Notes under the pieces: model-generated
The model's input: the letters and a program-made list of their open reading frames with translations, nothing else
What the model was told of the DNA's origin: nothing
Databases searched by the model: none
Part shown: positions 36,664 through 44,984 of the stretch, piece by piece
Position numbering within the stretch: position 1 is the first letter of the stretch
Layout of the letters: each line of letters begins with the position of its first letter
NCBI RefSeq assembly: GCF_900104415.1
Contig: NZ_FMXR01000006.1
Coordinates: 1 to 64,000, forward strand
Reading direction: 5' to 3'
Source of the DNA: Eubacterium oxidoreducens
Lineage (GTDB): Bacteria; Bacillota; Clostridia; Lachnospirales; Lachnospiraceae
DNA length: 64,000 nucleotides
Program-made: the position numbers and the translations under genes

Positions 36664-38215
36664 CTTTAGAAATCTTAGTATTAAATGGAAAATCTTTACG
36701 TATTTTATTGTACTGACGGTTATTTTGCTGGCATTGCTTTGGATCTTGCAGATATGCTATTTGGAAAGCTTTTATAAACTGATTAAGCAAAAAGAAGCAG
36801 ATGTTGCAGTTACGGAAGTTGTAGGACTTTTGGAAGAAAATAATGATGCGGATGATGTAGATGAAGAACTCGATACCATAGCTGCGGACAGTAATCTATC
36901 TTTGCTTGTCTGTGATATGGAAGGACAATCGTTGTACGGAGTCAGTTATTTGCCAACATCAAGATTGGTAAATATACCGGAAAGCATTTTTCAAAAGTAT
37001 GTTTCACAGGCTGAAGCGGATGGAGGAAGTACAATCATTTCGTTTAAGGGCAACCATGAAAATCAGGATGAATTTGGCTCTCAGCATACAGAAGAAGGAT
37101 TGTCAGGGACTTTTTCGGATGATAATATTCCGGCTGAAATCAGTGAAAAAAAGGAAAATGACAGCTTTGAAATGAACAGTGGCTCCAATGGGATGTATGA
37201 AAATATTCTTTATGTGAATATTGTTAATGTTAATGGAGAAGATCTTGTCGTTTTGGTGCATTCTTTGTTATCGCCGGTTGACGCAACTGTTAATACGTTA
37301 CGCATTCTTTTGGCGTGGATTACGATTGCGATGGTCATAATTGCGCTTTTTATAGCATGGTTACTTTCAAAATCGGTATCCAAATCCATTATCAGCGTAA
37401 ATGAATCTGCAAAAGAACTGGCCAAAGGAAACTTTGATGTTAAGTTTGAAGGAAATGATTATAGAGAAATCGGTCAATTGACGGATACCTTGAATTATGC
37501 GGCAGAAGAACTAGGGAAGTCTGAAGGCTTTAGAAGAGAACTGATTGCGAATGTGTCACATGACCTTAGAACACCATTAACTATGATTCGGGCATACTCT
37601 GAAGTGATGCGCGATTTGCCGGATGAGAATACGCCAGAGAATGTTCAGGTTATAATTGATGAAGCGGATCGGCTGACCAATCTTGTAAATGATATGCTCG
37701 ATATTTCAAAATTAGAAGCCGGTGTATTAGAGATTAATCTAAGTGTATTTAATCTTACGGAAAAAATTCGCTGTGTTCTTGAAAGATATAATAAACTTCG
37801 GGAAAATGAAGGATACGAGATTGTGTTTGAGTCGGATCAGCTTGTGTATGTTGAGGCTGATGAATACAAGATTTACCAGGTGTTATATAATTTTGTAAAT
37901 AATGCTATCAATTATACTGGAGATGATAAAAAAGTCATCGTCAGACAGAAAGTAAATCCTGGATATGTAAGGATAGAAGTCAGGGATTCAGGTGTGGGAA
38001 TTGAGCAAGATCAGCTTCCTTATGTATGGAATCGTTATTATAAAGTGGATAAAACACATAAAAGAGCGGTTATGGGAACCGGACTTGGCCTTTCTATTGT
38101 GAAAAATATTCTGGATTTGCATAGTGCCAAATATGGAGTAGAGAGCGAAGTGGGAAAAGGTAGTACCTTCTGGTTTGAACTTTTGACCACACAGCCGCCA
38201 AAAGAAGAAAAATAA
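36641..38215 (+). CDS. Membrane sensor histidine kinase
   Basis: A roughly 520-residue kinase paired with the preceding regulator. A transmembrane helix at about 15-38 and a second at about 222-245 flank an extracytoplasmic sensor domain of ~180 residues that is acidic and Ser-rich. HAMP follows (about 245-295), then HisKA with the phospho-histidine in NVSHDLRTPLTMIRAY near residue 306, and HATPase_c with N, G1 (DSGVGIEQDQLPYVW) and G2 (GTGLGLSIVK) boxes. The start is a TTG: 36641 lies directly on the GGAG site, and TTG 36653 is a better-spaced alternative. It overlaps the regulator gene in either case. Confidence 0.93.
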   Translation: MVIDLRHNFRNLSIKWKIFTYFIVLTVILLALLWILQICYLESFYKLIKQKEADVAVTEVVGLLEENNDADDVDEELDTIAADSNLSLLVCDMEGQSLYGVSYLPTSRLVNIPESIFQKYVSQAEADGGSTIISFKGNHENQDEFGSQHTEEGLSGTFSDDNIPAEISEKKENDSFEMNSGSNGMYENILYVNIVNVNGEDLVVLVHSLLSPVDATVNTLRILLAWITIAMVIIALFIAWLLSKSVSKSIISVNESAKELAKGNFDVKFEGNDYREIGQLTDTLNYAAEELGKSEGFRRELIANVSHDLRTPLTMIRAYSEVMRDLPDENTPENVQVIIDEADRLTNLVNDMLDISKLEAGVLEINLSVFNLTEKIRCVLERYNKLRENEGYEIVFESDQLVYVEADEYKIYQVLYNFVNNAINYTGDDKKVIVRQKVNPGYVRIEVRDSGVGIEQDQLPYVWNRYYKVDKTHKRAVMGTGLGLSIVKNILDLHSAKYGVESEVGKGSTFWFELLTTQPPKEEK

Positions 38216-38220
38216 AATAA

Positions 38221-38269
38221 AACACAAGACATTTAATTGAGTTGACTCATTAATGTCTTGTGTTTTTTT
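38221..38269. terminator. Bidirectional terminator between the kinase and citrate synthase genes
   Basis: AACACAAGACATT pairs with AATGTCTTGTGTT, flanked by A-rich sequence on one side and T7 on the other, placed between two convergent genes. Confidence 0.85.
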
Positions 38270-39614
38270 AATCGTTTTTATAATTGCCAACATATTTGTA
38301 GGCAGGACGCATGATTTTACTGTTTAGGTTCAGTTCTTCTAGTCTGTGAGCACTCCAACCTGCAATTCTTGCGATAGCAAATATCGGCGTATAAAGCTCT
38401 AGTGGAAGTCCGAGCATCTCGTATACCAATCCACTGAAAAAATCAACATTCGGGCTTACGCCTTTATAAATTTTTCGTTCCTCTGCAATAATTTTAGGTG
38501 CTAGACGTTCTACTTTTTGATAAAGCGCAAATTCTTTCGTATAATTTTTTTCGATGGAAAGTTTTTGCGCAAATTCTCTAAGAACCTCGGCACGCGGATC
38601 TGATAACGAATAAACAGCATGTCCCATTCCGTAAATAAGACCGGAATGATCAAAGGCTCTTTTGTTTAATAATGCTCTTAAGTAAGAGGAAATTTCGTCT
38701 TCATCTTCCCAGTCGTTTAAGACTTGTTTCATATCCTGAAACATCTGAACGAGTTTAATATTAGCACCGCCATGTCGAGGCCCTTTTAAAGAACCTAAAG
38801 AAGCAGCAATTACCGAATATGTATCCGTAGCGGAAGAGGATAATAAATGTGTAGTAAACGAAGAATTGTTTCCGCCGCCGTGCTCCATATGAAGGATGAG
38901 GCAGATGTCAAGCAGCTTTGCTTCAAGTGGGCTAAACTGACTATCCGGTCGTAATAAATGCAGGATATTTTCAGCTGTTGAAAAGTCCTCCCTAGGAGAA
39001 TGGATAAATAAACTGGCTCCGTCATGGTAATGTTTGTAAGCTAAATAACCATATACAGAAAGTACTGGAAATAAGCTGATTAACTGAAGACATTGTCTTA
39101 AAACATTAGGCGCAGAAATATCATCAGCACGATTATCATAAGCGTATAAGGTAAGTACGCTACGTGCAAGTGTATTCATCATATCACGACTGGGTGCTTT
39201 CATGATGATGTCTCGAACAAAAGATGTTGGTAGTGTTCTGTAATTAGATAGTATTTTGATAAAATCAGCATGTTCCTTTAAAGAAGGAAGTTCTCCGAAC
39301 AGTAAAAGATAAGTACATTTTTCGTAGCCAAAATGATTTTCGTAAGGAATATCTTTGATTAAATCTTTAATATTGTAACCACGATAAAACAAACGTCCCG
39401 GAGCCGGTACGGTCTTTCCATCCACTTCTTTTGAAGCGTTCACGTCCGAAATTTCCGTTAGACCGACAAGGACACCTTTACCATTTAAATCTCGAAGACC
39501 TCGTTTGACATCATATTTTGTATAATCGTCCATATTAATGGTTGTTGCTTCTTTATTTTTCTTTGAAAGAGCAATAAGCTCGGGGGTGATTTCGCAAAAA
39601 GAATTAGTCTCCAA
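38268..39614 (-). CDS. gltA: Citrate synthase
   Basis: Condenses acetyl-CoA with oxaloacetate. The 448-residue protein contains RLFYRGYNIKDLI, the active-site histidines in LHMEHGGGNNSS and GHAVYSLSDPRAEVL, and the C-terminal SAHRLEEL. The start is TTG at 39614, with GGAGG seven bases upstream; no ATG fits better. It is monocistronic, on the opposite strand to neighbouring genes. With pckA at 40.9 kb it shows a partial C4/TCA carbon route feeding glutamate. Confidence 0.93.
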   Translation of the reverse strand: METNSFCEITPELIALSKKNKEATTINMDDYTKYDVKRGLRDLNGKGVLVGLTEISDVNASKEVDGKTVPAPGRLFYRGYNIKDLIKDIPYENHFGYEKCTYLLLFGELPSLKEHADFIKILSNYRTLPTSFVRDIIMKAPSRDMMNTLARSVLTLYAYDNRADDISAPNVLRQCLQLISLFPVLSVYGYLAYKHYHDGASLFIHSPREDFSTAENILHLLRPDSQFSPLEAKLLDICLILHMEHGGGNNSSFTTHLLSSSATDTYSVIAASLGSLKGPRHGGANIKLVQMFQDMKQVLNDWEDEDEISSYLRALLNKRAFDHSGLIYGMGHAVYSLSDPRAEVLREFAQKLSIEKNYTKEFALYQKVERLAPKIIAEERKIYKGVSPNVDFFSGLVYEMLGLPLELYTPIFAIARIAGWSAHRLEELNLNSKIMRPAYKYVGNYKND

Positions 39615-39683
39615 ATAGTTGCCTCCTTCATCCTATATGTACTTTTATTTATAATCAATACGAAAGTTCGTTAAATTTTAAAT

Positions 39684-39712
39684 ATAGTAACATATATCTA
39701 GAAATTTGTAAA
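39684..39712 (-). promoter_or_regulatory. Probable promoter of citrate synthase gene
   Basis: On the minus strand TTTACA (39707-39712) and TACTAT (39684-39689) are 17 bases apart. A small palindrome, ACGAAAGTTCGT, lies in the resulting leader and could be an operator. Confidence 0.4.
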
Positions 39713-39807
39713 AAGGAAAATGGTACTGTCCAAAGCTTCAGAATAAAGGTGGATTTTTTCAATGAAAATGAGTATAATGAAAAAAGTTTAAGAAAGGTAG
39801 ATTGAAT

Positions 39808-40452
39808 ATGGAAAAAGAAGAATTATATTCCTATGTTGATCATACAGCATTAAAAGCATTTACAACTTGGGACGAGATTGATAAACTTTGCAAGGAAGCA
39901 ATTGAACATAAGATGGCAAGTGTATGTATTCCAAGTTGCTATATTGCAAAAGTTCATGAGAAATATCCGAATCTGCCAATTACGACTGTGATTGGGTTTC
40001 CGCTTGGGAATTGTTCTACAACGGCGAAGATTGCAGAGGCGAAAAAAGCAGTTTCTGACGGAGCAAGTGATATTGATTTGGTAATCAACATTGGAGCCGT
40101 AAAGAATGAAGATTATACATATGTACAAGAAGAAATCAAGGCAATTCGTGCCATATGTCAAGATCAGATTTTGAAAGTTATTATTGAGACTTGCTATTTG
40201 ACAGAAGCACAGATTATACAGATGAGTAAGATTGTAACTGCTTGCCATGCAGATTATATCAAAACCTCGACAGGATTTGGTACAAAAGGCGCAACTTTGG
40301 ACAATGTAAGATTGATGAAAAAATACATCGGACAAAATGTTAAAATAAAAGCGGCAGGTGGAATTCGAACTCGGGAAGAGATGGAACAGTATATTGAAGA
40401 AGGCTGTTCGCGCATTGGAACGAGTAGTGCAATCAGCATGTTGGAAGGTTAA
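39808..40452 (+). CDS. deoC: Deoxyribose-phosphate aldolase
   Basis: Cleaves 2-deoxyribose 5-phosphate to acetaldehyde and glyceraldehyde 3-phosphate in deoxynucleoside catabolism. The 214-residue TIM barrel shows DHTALKAF at the N-terminus, the Schiff-base lysine in ADYIKTSTGFG and the second lysine in VKIKAAGGIRT. ATG 39808 follows AGAAAGG; an upstream TTG at 39802 is less likely. It is three bases upstream of cdd and clearly in one operon. Confidence 0.95.
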   Translation: MEKEELYSYVDHTALKAFTTWDEIDKLCKEAIEHKMASVCIPSCYIAKVHEKYPNLPITTVIGFPLGNCSTTAKIAEAKKAVSDGASDIDLVINIGAVKNEDYTYVQEEIKAIRAICQDQILKVIIETCYLTEAQIIQMSKIVTACHADYIKTSTGFGTKGATLDNVRLMKKYIGQNVKIKAAGGIRTREEMEQYIEEGCSRIGTSSAISMLEG

Positions 40453-40455
40453 GAT

Positions 40456-40860
40456 ATGACAAAAGAAATGCTTGTTCAAAAAGCATATGAAGCAAAACAA
40501 TTGGCATATGCTCCATATTCTAATTTTAAGGTTGGGGCAGCATTGCTTGCAGAAGATGGAAGAGTCTTTACCGGATGTAATATTGAGAATGCAGCATTTA
40601 CTCCGACGAATTGTGCGGAAAGAACAGCTTTGTTTAAAGCTGTTTCAGAAGGATGTAAATCATTTAGAGCGATTGCAATTTGCTCGGATGATGAGAAAGA
40701 CTATATTACTCCGTGCGGTGTGTGTAGGCAGGCTCTTTGTGAATTTGTGGATGTTGATACATTTGAGTTATATTTATGCCGAACAAAAGAAGATGTTAAA
40801 ACGATGCTTTTTTCTGATATAATGCCATATGTATTTGGAAAAAGCGCATTTGTAAAATAA
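40456..40860 (+). CDS. cdd: Cytidine deaminase
   Basis: Zinc enzyme that deaminates cytidine and deoxycytidine. The 134-residue length is the small homotetrameric form. Zinc and catalytic residues appear as TNCAERTALF (C-A-E) and PCGVCRQAL. It shares a transcript with deoC, making a small nucleoside-salvage unit. Confidence 0.95.
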   Translation: MTKEMLVQKAYEAKQLAYAPYSNFKVGAALLAEDGRVFTGCNIENAAFTPTNCAERTALFKAVSEGCKSFRAIAICSDDEKDYITPCGVCRQALCEFVDVDTFELYLCRTKEDVKTMLFSDIMPYVFGKSAFVK

Positions 40861-40892
40861 TACTATTTATAAACATTTAGGAGGAAAGACTA

Positions 40893-42572
40893 ATGGCAAC
40901 AGTAGCGAATTTCAAACGTAGTGAGATTGGACCGGGAAAGGTTGGTTTTTCAAAAACGAGATCAATTATTGAGACCGCTTTTTATGGAAACAATGTCATT
41001 AAGATTAATACTTTAAAGCAGGCGTATGAACTTGCAAAAAATTCACCGGGAACCGTTGTAACAGATATGCCGGTATACAAAGGTGAAGATTTCGGATTAG
41101 AGCCGGATGCTAAAGTATTGCTTTTTAATGATGGTTCTATAACCGGTCGTTATGCTCCTGCAAGAAGAATCGTAGGACAACCTGGAGTAGATGAAACGAA
41201 GCTTGATAAGATTGTTATGGATGCCGTTTATGATGCTCGCTGGAAGAAGCTGTATCATGCACAGGTTTATATCGGACTGGATCCGGAATTTATGGTAAAA
41301 GCACATCTGTTAATTCCGCAAGGAGAAGAAAATCTTCTTTATTCTTGGATGCTTAACTTCCAGTATCAGTCTGAACAGTATGTAAAGATGTATAAAAATT
41401 CCAAAGTATATGGAAATGAGCCGGATATTTATATTTTCTCGGATCCGCAGTGGAAAGGTACCGATCAAACGGATGTATCTGATCCAAATTGCCTTTGTTA
41501 TTTTAATACAGAACAAAATTGTGCAGCAATTCTTGGAATGAGATATTTTGGGGAACATAAGAAAGGAACTTTGACAATTGCATGGGCAATTGCGAATCGT
41601 AACGGATATGCTTCCTGCCATGGTGGTCAAAAAGAATATACCTTAGAAGATGGTTCTAAATATGTTGCAGCTGTATTTGGTCTTTCCGGCTCAGGAAAAT
41701 CAACATTGACGCATGCAAAGCATAACGGAAAATATCCTTCTATTATGGTACTTCATGATGATGCATTTGTAATCAATTCTGATACTTGCTCATCGATTGC
41801 ATTAGAGCCAACATATTTTGATAAGACAGCAGATTATCCATGCGATTGTGAAGATAATAAATATTTGCTTACAGCGCAAAACTGTGCTGCAACCTTAGAT
41901 GAAGACGGCAAGGTTGTTTTGGTTACGGAAGATGTACGTAACGGTAATGGACGCGCAATTAAATCAAAGCTTTGGTCACCTAACCGTGTAGATAAGCTTG
42001 ATTCTCCGGTTAATGCAATTTTCTGGATTATGAAAGATCCTACAATCCCACCGGTTGTTAAGTTGAAAGGAGCTTCTCTTGCAGCTGTTATGGGAGCAAC
42101 ACTTGCTACAAAGCGTTCTTCAGCCGAAAGATTAAAAGAAGGCGTTGATCCAAATGCATTAGTTGTTGAGCCGTATGCGAATCCGTTTAGAACCTATCCG
42201 CTGGCAAATGATTATTCCAAATTCAAGAAATTGGTAGAAGAAAAAAATGTAGATTGTTACATTATCAACACCGGAGATTTTATGGGCAAGAAAGTGCAGC
42301 CTAAGGATACGCTTGGAATTTTGGAATCCATTGTTGAGAAAAAGGCTACCTTCAAACAATGGGGACCGTTTTCAGATATCGAAATCTTTGATTGGGAAGG
42401 TTTTGTGCCTGACCTTAACGATAAATCCTATGTGGATCAAATGAAAGCGAGAATGCAGGATCGCTTGGATTATGTAACATCTTTGGATACAGAAATTGAA
42501 GGTTATAATAAGCTTCCATCTGACGCAAAAGATGCTATAATGAAAGTAGTAAAAGAAGCCAACTCGTTATAA
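40893..42572 (+). CDS. pckA: Phosphoenolpyruvate carboxykinase (ATP)
   Basis: Interconverts oxaloacetate and phosphoenolpyruvate with ATP/ADP. The 559-residue protein has the kinase P-loop GLSGSGKSTLTHAKH and the metal/substrate motifs MVLHDDAFVIN and RNGNGRAIKSKLWSPNRVD, with RYAPARRIVG near the start. It is preceded by AGGAGGA. The stop codon is directly followed by the 6S RNA gene; its -10-like TATAAT overlaps the stop. Confidence 0.94.
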   Translation: MATVANFKRSEIGPGKVGFSKTRSIIETAFYGNNVIKINTLKQAYELAKNSPGTVVTDMPVYKGEDFGLEPDAKVLLFNDGSITGRYAPARRIVGQPGVDETKLDKIVMDAVYDARWKKLYHAQVYIGLDPEFMVKAHLLIPQGEENLLYSWMLNFQYQSEQYVKMYKNSKVYGNEPDIYIFSDPQWKGTDQTDVSDPNCLCYFNTEQNCAAILGMRYFGEHKKGTLTIAWAIANRNGYASCHGGQKEYTLEDGSKYVAAVFGLSGSGKSTLTHAKHNGKYPSIMVLHDDAFVINSDTCSSIALEPTYFDKTADYPCDCEDNKYLLTAQNCAATLDEDGKVVLVTEDVRNGNGRAIKSKLWSPNRVDKLDSPVNAIFWIMKDPTIPPVVKLKGASLAAVMGATLATKRSSAERLKEGVDPNALVVEPYANPFRTYPLANDYSKFKKLVEEKNVDCYIINTGDFMGKKVQPKDTLGILESIVEKKATFKQWGPFSDIEIFDWEGFVPDLNDKSYVDQMKARMQDRLDYVTSLDTEIEGYNKLPSDAKDAIMKVVKEANSL

Positions 42573-42584
42573 TAACATGACTAT

Positions 42585-42767
42585 TTCCTGGGGTGTTCGA
42601 GCCGCCGGATATTTTGAACCTACATCATTTTGAATGGGATTCTTATATCGCTGCTTGGATGTCACGCCTCCTGTCGCAGGACAGTTAGTGGACGGCAAAA
42701 GAGTAGTTGCGGAGGCCCACCTGGCTTATTGCTAGGACTCAAAATTCCGGAAACGGCACTCTGGGAA
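42585..42767 (+). ncRNA. ssrS: 6S RNA (ssrS)
   Basis: A ~180-nt structured RNA that binds sigma-A RNA polymerase. The closing stem pairs CCTGGGGTG (42587-42595) with CACTCTGGG (42757-42765), then GCCG/CGGC, CCGG/CCGG and ATTTTGA/TCAAAAT. Firmicutes 6S signatures are present: GAACCTACATCATTTTG, GGGATTCTTATATCGCTG, TTGGATGTCACGCCTCC, AAAAGAGTAGTTGCGG and CCCACCTGGCTTATTGCTAG. It lies between pckA and yihY, with a TATAAT at 42568-42573 and a terminator directly after. Recognition rests on recalled consensus, not a covariance search. Confidence 0.9.
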
Positions 42768-42793
42768 AAAAGATATTTTTAGATATCTTTTTT
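42766..42793 (+). terminator. Terminator of 6S RNA
   Basis: AAAAAAGATAT pairs with ATATCTTTTTT across six bases and abuts the 6S 3' end; the stem is A/T-rich but ends in T6. Confidence 0.65.
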
Positions 42794-42805
42794 AGAGAGT
42801 AGATT

Positions 42806-43936
42806 ATGAATAGAAAAGTTGACAAAAAAGATATAGAAAAAGTTATTCGAAATTTTTTAATAAAAGCATATCAGGAAGATTGTATTAGTGCATATGCAGG
42901 GCAGATTTGTTATTTTTTGGTTCTGTCTGCAGTGCCTTTTATTATTTTACTTGGGTGGCTGATTCAATATACACCTGCAAGTATAGATACGATTCATTAT
43001 ATTATTGAACAGATTACACCTGAGTATGTGACAAATTATGTGACTGAAATTGTTGATACGGTTTATAGTCAATCAGCAGGAGTTATCTCTGTCAGTGCGA
43101 TATTTGCGATTTGGTCTGCTTCAAAAGGCGTACATTGTATTGTAAATGCTTTAAATCAGATTAATAATCTTCGTGAGACTCGTAACTGGTTCTTGATTCG
43201 ATTAAGAGCGATTATTTTCACCTCGCTGTTTTTGGTTGTCGTGATTGTATTGATGATGTTATTGGTTTTTGGAACCAATGTTGCAGAGATGACAAATAAT
43301 TATGATGAAGCCGTTTTTGCAAAATTTATTTCGTTTTTGCTTGGAAGAAGATTTTTGATTATTTTTGTACTGTTGGTAGCATTTTTTACTTTTATGTTTA
43401 AATTTTTGCCTAACAGCCCGCAGAATTCTTCTGTTTTCTATCAATTACCTGGTGCGGTTGGATGTGCTGCGTCATGGTATGTATTTACTTTTTTCTTATC
43501 GATTTTTGTAAAGCTATCGAATTCTTTTTCGTGGTATGGATCATTGGCATCCTTGATGATTATTACATTTTGGTTGTATATCTGTCTTACGATAATGCTT
43601 ATTTGTGCGGAAGTTAATGTGATATTTGAAATTGAATTTCGGGTGCTTTATGCCAAGTTAAAAGAAAAAAAATCGGTGCGCGCGGTGCATGCTATTTTAC
43701 CGGGAAGAAAAGAAAACACAGGAAATTCGAAACGCACATACAAAAAGGTTCATGAACAATATCGTGAACAGTTCGATGAAAGAAACAGGGCTTTAGAAGT
43801 TCAAAAACTTCATCACGATGAAGAAGTTAAGAATTTTAGATCGGGATTTTCCATTGTGCGTAATCAATATGCGCATTTTATAGATGAAGATGAGGAAAAG
43901 ACGGAAGATCTTGGTGATACAAAGAAACTAAATTAA
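42806..43936 (+). CDS. YihY/BrkB family inner-membrane protein
   Basis: A 376-residue integral membrane protein of the YihY (UPF0761) family with about six transmembrane segments between residues 30 and 280 and a charged C-terminal tail (about 290-376) rich in Lys/Arg/Glu. Family motifs include AYAGQICYFLVLSAVPFIIL near the N-terminus and a GSLASLMIITFWLY-like segment. Once annotated ribonuclease BN in error; no enzymatic role is established. It is 15 bases upstream of pheS, which may be read-through rather than functional linkage. Confidence 0.88.
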   Translation: MNRKVDKKDIEKVIRNFLIKAYQEDCISAYAGQICYFLVLSAVPFIILLGWLIQYTPASIDTIHYIIEQITPEYVTNYVTEIVDTVYSQSAGVISVSAIFAIWSASKGVHCIVNALNQINNLRETRNWFLIRLRAIIFTSLFLVVVIVLMMLLVFGTNVAEMTNNYDEAVFAKFISFLLGRRFLIIFVLLVAFFTFMFKFLPNSPQNSSVFYQLPGAVGCAASWYVFTFFLSIFVKLSNSFSWYGSLASLMIITFWLYICLTIMLICAEVNVIFEIEFRVLYAKLKEKKSVRAVHAILPGRKENTGNSKRTYKKVHEQYREQFDERNRALEVQKLHHDEEVKNFRSGFSIVRNQYAHFIDEDEEKTEDLGDTKKLN

Positions 43937-43951
43937 AGGAGTATATTAACC

Positions 43952-44971
43952 ATGAAAGAAAAGCTTGAGCAAATACGCCGGGAAGCTTTAAAAAAATTGC
44001 AAGAGACGCAGGATTTGAATACTCTTAATGAAATTAGAGTATCGATTCTTGGAAAAAAAGGTGAACTTACATCTATTATGAAAGGGATGAAAGATTTATC
44101 GCCTGAAGAACGACCACAGTTTGGCCAGATGGTCAATGATGTTCGTAAGAATATTGAAGAAATATTAAATGAAACAAAGCAGGCACTTGAGGATGCCGCT
44201 TTGGAAAAGAAATTAAAAAAAGAAGTTATAGATGTAACACTTCCTGCAAAGAAAAGTAAAATTGGACACAAACATCCTAATACCATAGCGTTAGAGGAAA
44301 TCGAAAGAATCTTTATTGGTATGGGGTATGAAGTCGTAGAAGGTCCGGAAGTTGAATATGATTACTATAATTTTGAGGCACTTAATATTCCTGCAAATCA
44401 TCCGGCAAAAGATGAGCAGGATACTTTTTATGTAAACAGTGATATCGTTCTTCGTACACAAACCTCTCCAATCCAGGTTCGAACAATGGAAAAGGGAAAG
44501 CTTCCGATTCGTATGATTGCCCCGGGAAGAGTCTTTCGTTCGGATGAAGTGGATGCAACGCATTCGCCTTCTTTCCACCAGATTGAAGGTATGGTGATAG
44601 ACAAAAATGTCACATTTGCTGATTTGAAGGGAACATTACAGCAATTTGCAAAGGAAATGTTTGGGGAAGATACCAAAATTAAATTTAGACCGCATCATTT
44701 TCCATTTACAGAACCAAGTGCTGAAGTTGATGTATCTTGCTTCAAATGTGGTGGTAAAGGTTGCAGATTCTGTAAAGGTGAAGGCTGGATAGAAATCCTT
44801 GGTTGTGGTATGGTTCATCCACATGTGTTGGAAATGAGCAATATCGATCCTAATGAATATAGTGGTTTCGCATTTGGATTAGGTCTTGAAAGAATTGCAT
44901 TGTTAAAATATGAAATCGACGATATGCGTCTGCTTTATGAAAATGATATTCGTTTCTTAGAGCAGTTTTAG
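43952..44971 (+). CDS. pheS: Phenylalanine-tRNA ligase alpha subunit
   Basis: Catalytic subunit of the (alpha-beta)2 PheRS. The 339-residue protein has an N-terminal coiled coil (about 1-85) and the class II core with motif 2 ([27 protein letters not shown]) region and motif 3 ([15 protein letters not shown]). A Cys-rich insert [17 protein letters not shown] near residue 268-284 is a zinc-like ribbon found in some bacterial PheS. An AAGGAG precedes the ATG; pheT follows after 13 bases. No T-box leader is present upstream. Confidence 0.96.
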   Translation: MKEKLEQIRREALKKLQETQDLNTLNEIRVSILGKKGELTSIMKGMKDLSPEERPQFGQMVNDVRKNIEEILNETKQALEDAALEKKLKKEVIDVTLPAKKSKIGHKHPNTIALEEIERIFIGMGYEVVEGPEVEYDYYNFEALNIPANHPAKDEQDTFYVNSDIVLRTQTSPIQVRTMEKGKLPIRMIAPGRVFRSDEVDATHSPSFHQIEGMVIDKNVTFADLKGTLQQFAKEMFGEDTKIKFRPHHFPFTEPSAEVDVSCFKCGGKGCRFCKGEGWIEILGCGMVHPHVLEMSNIDPNEYSGFAFGLGLERIALLKYEIDDMRLLYENDIRFLEQF

Positions 44972-44984
44972 GAGGATATAGAAC

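Noticed and set aside
42585-42767. Phe T-box leader for the yihY-pheST region
   Set aside because: The sequence folds as a long interrupted rod with 6S consensus segments and a closing stem, and has no T-box core, so 6S RNA is the better call.
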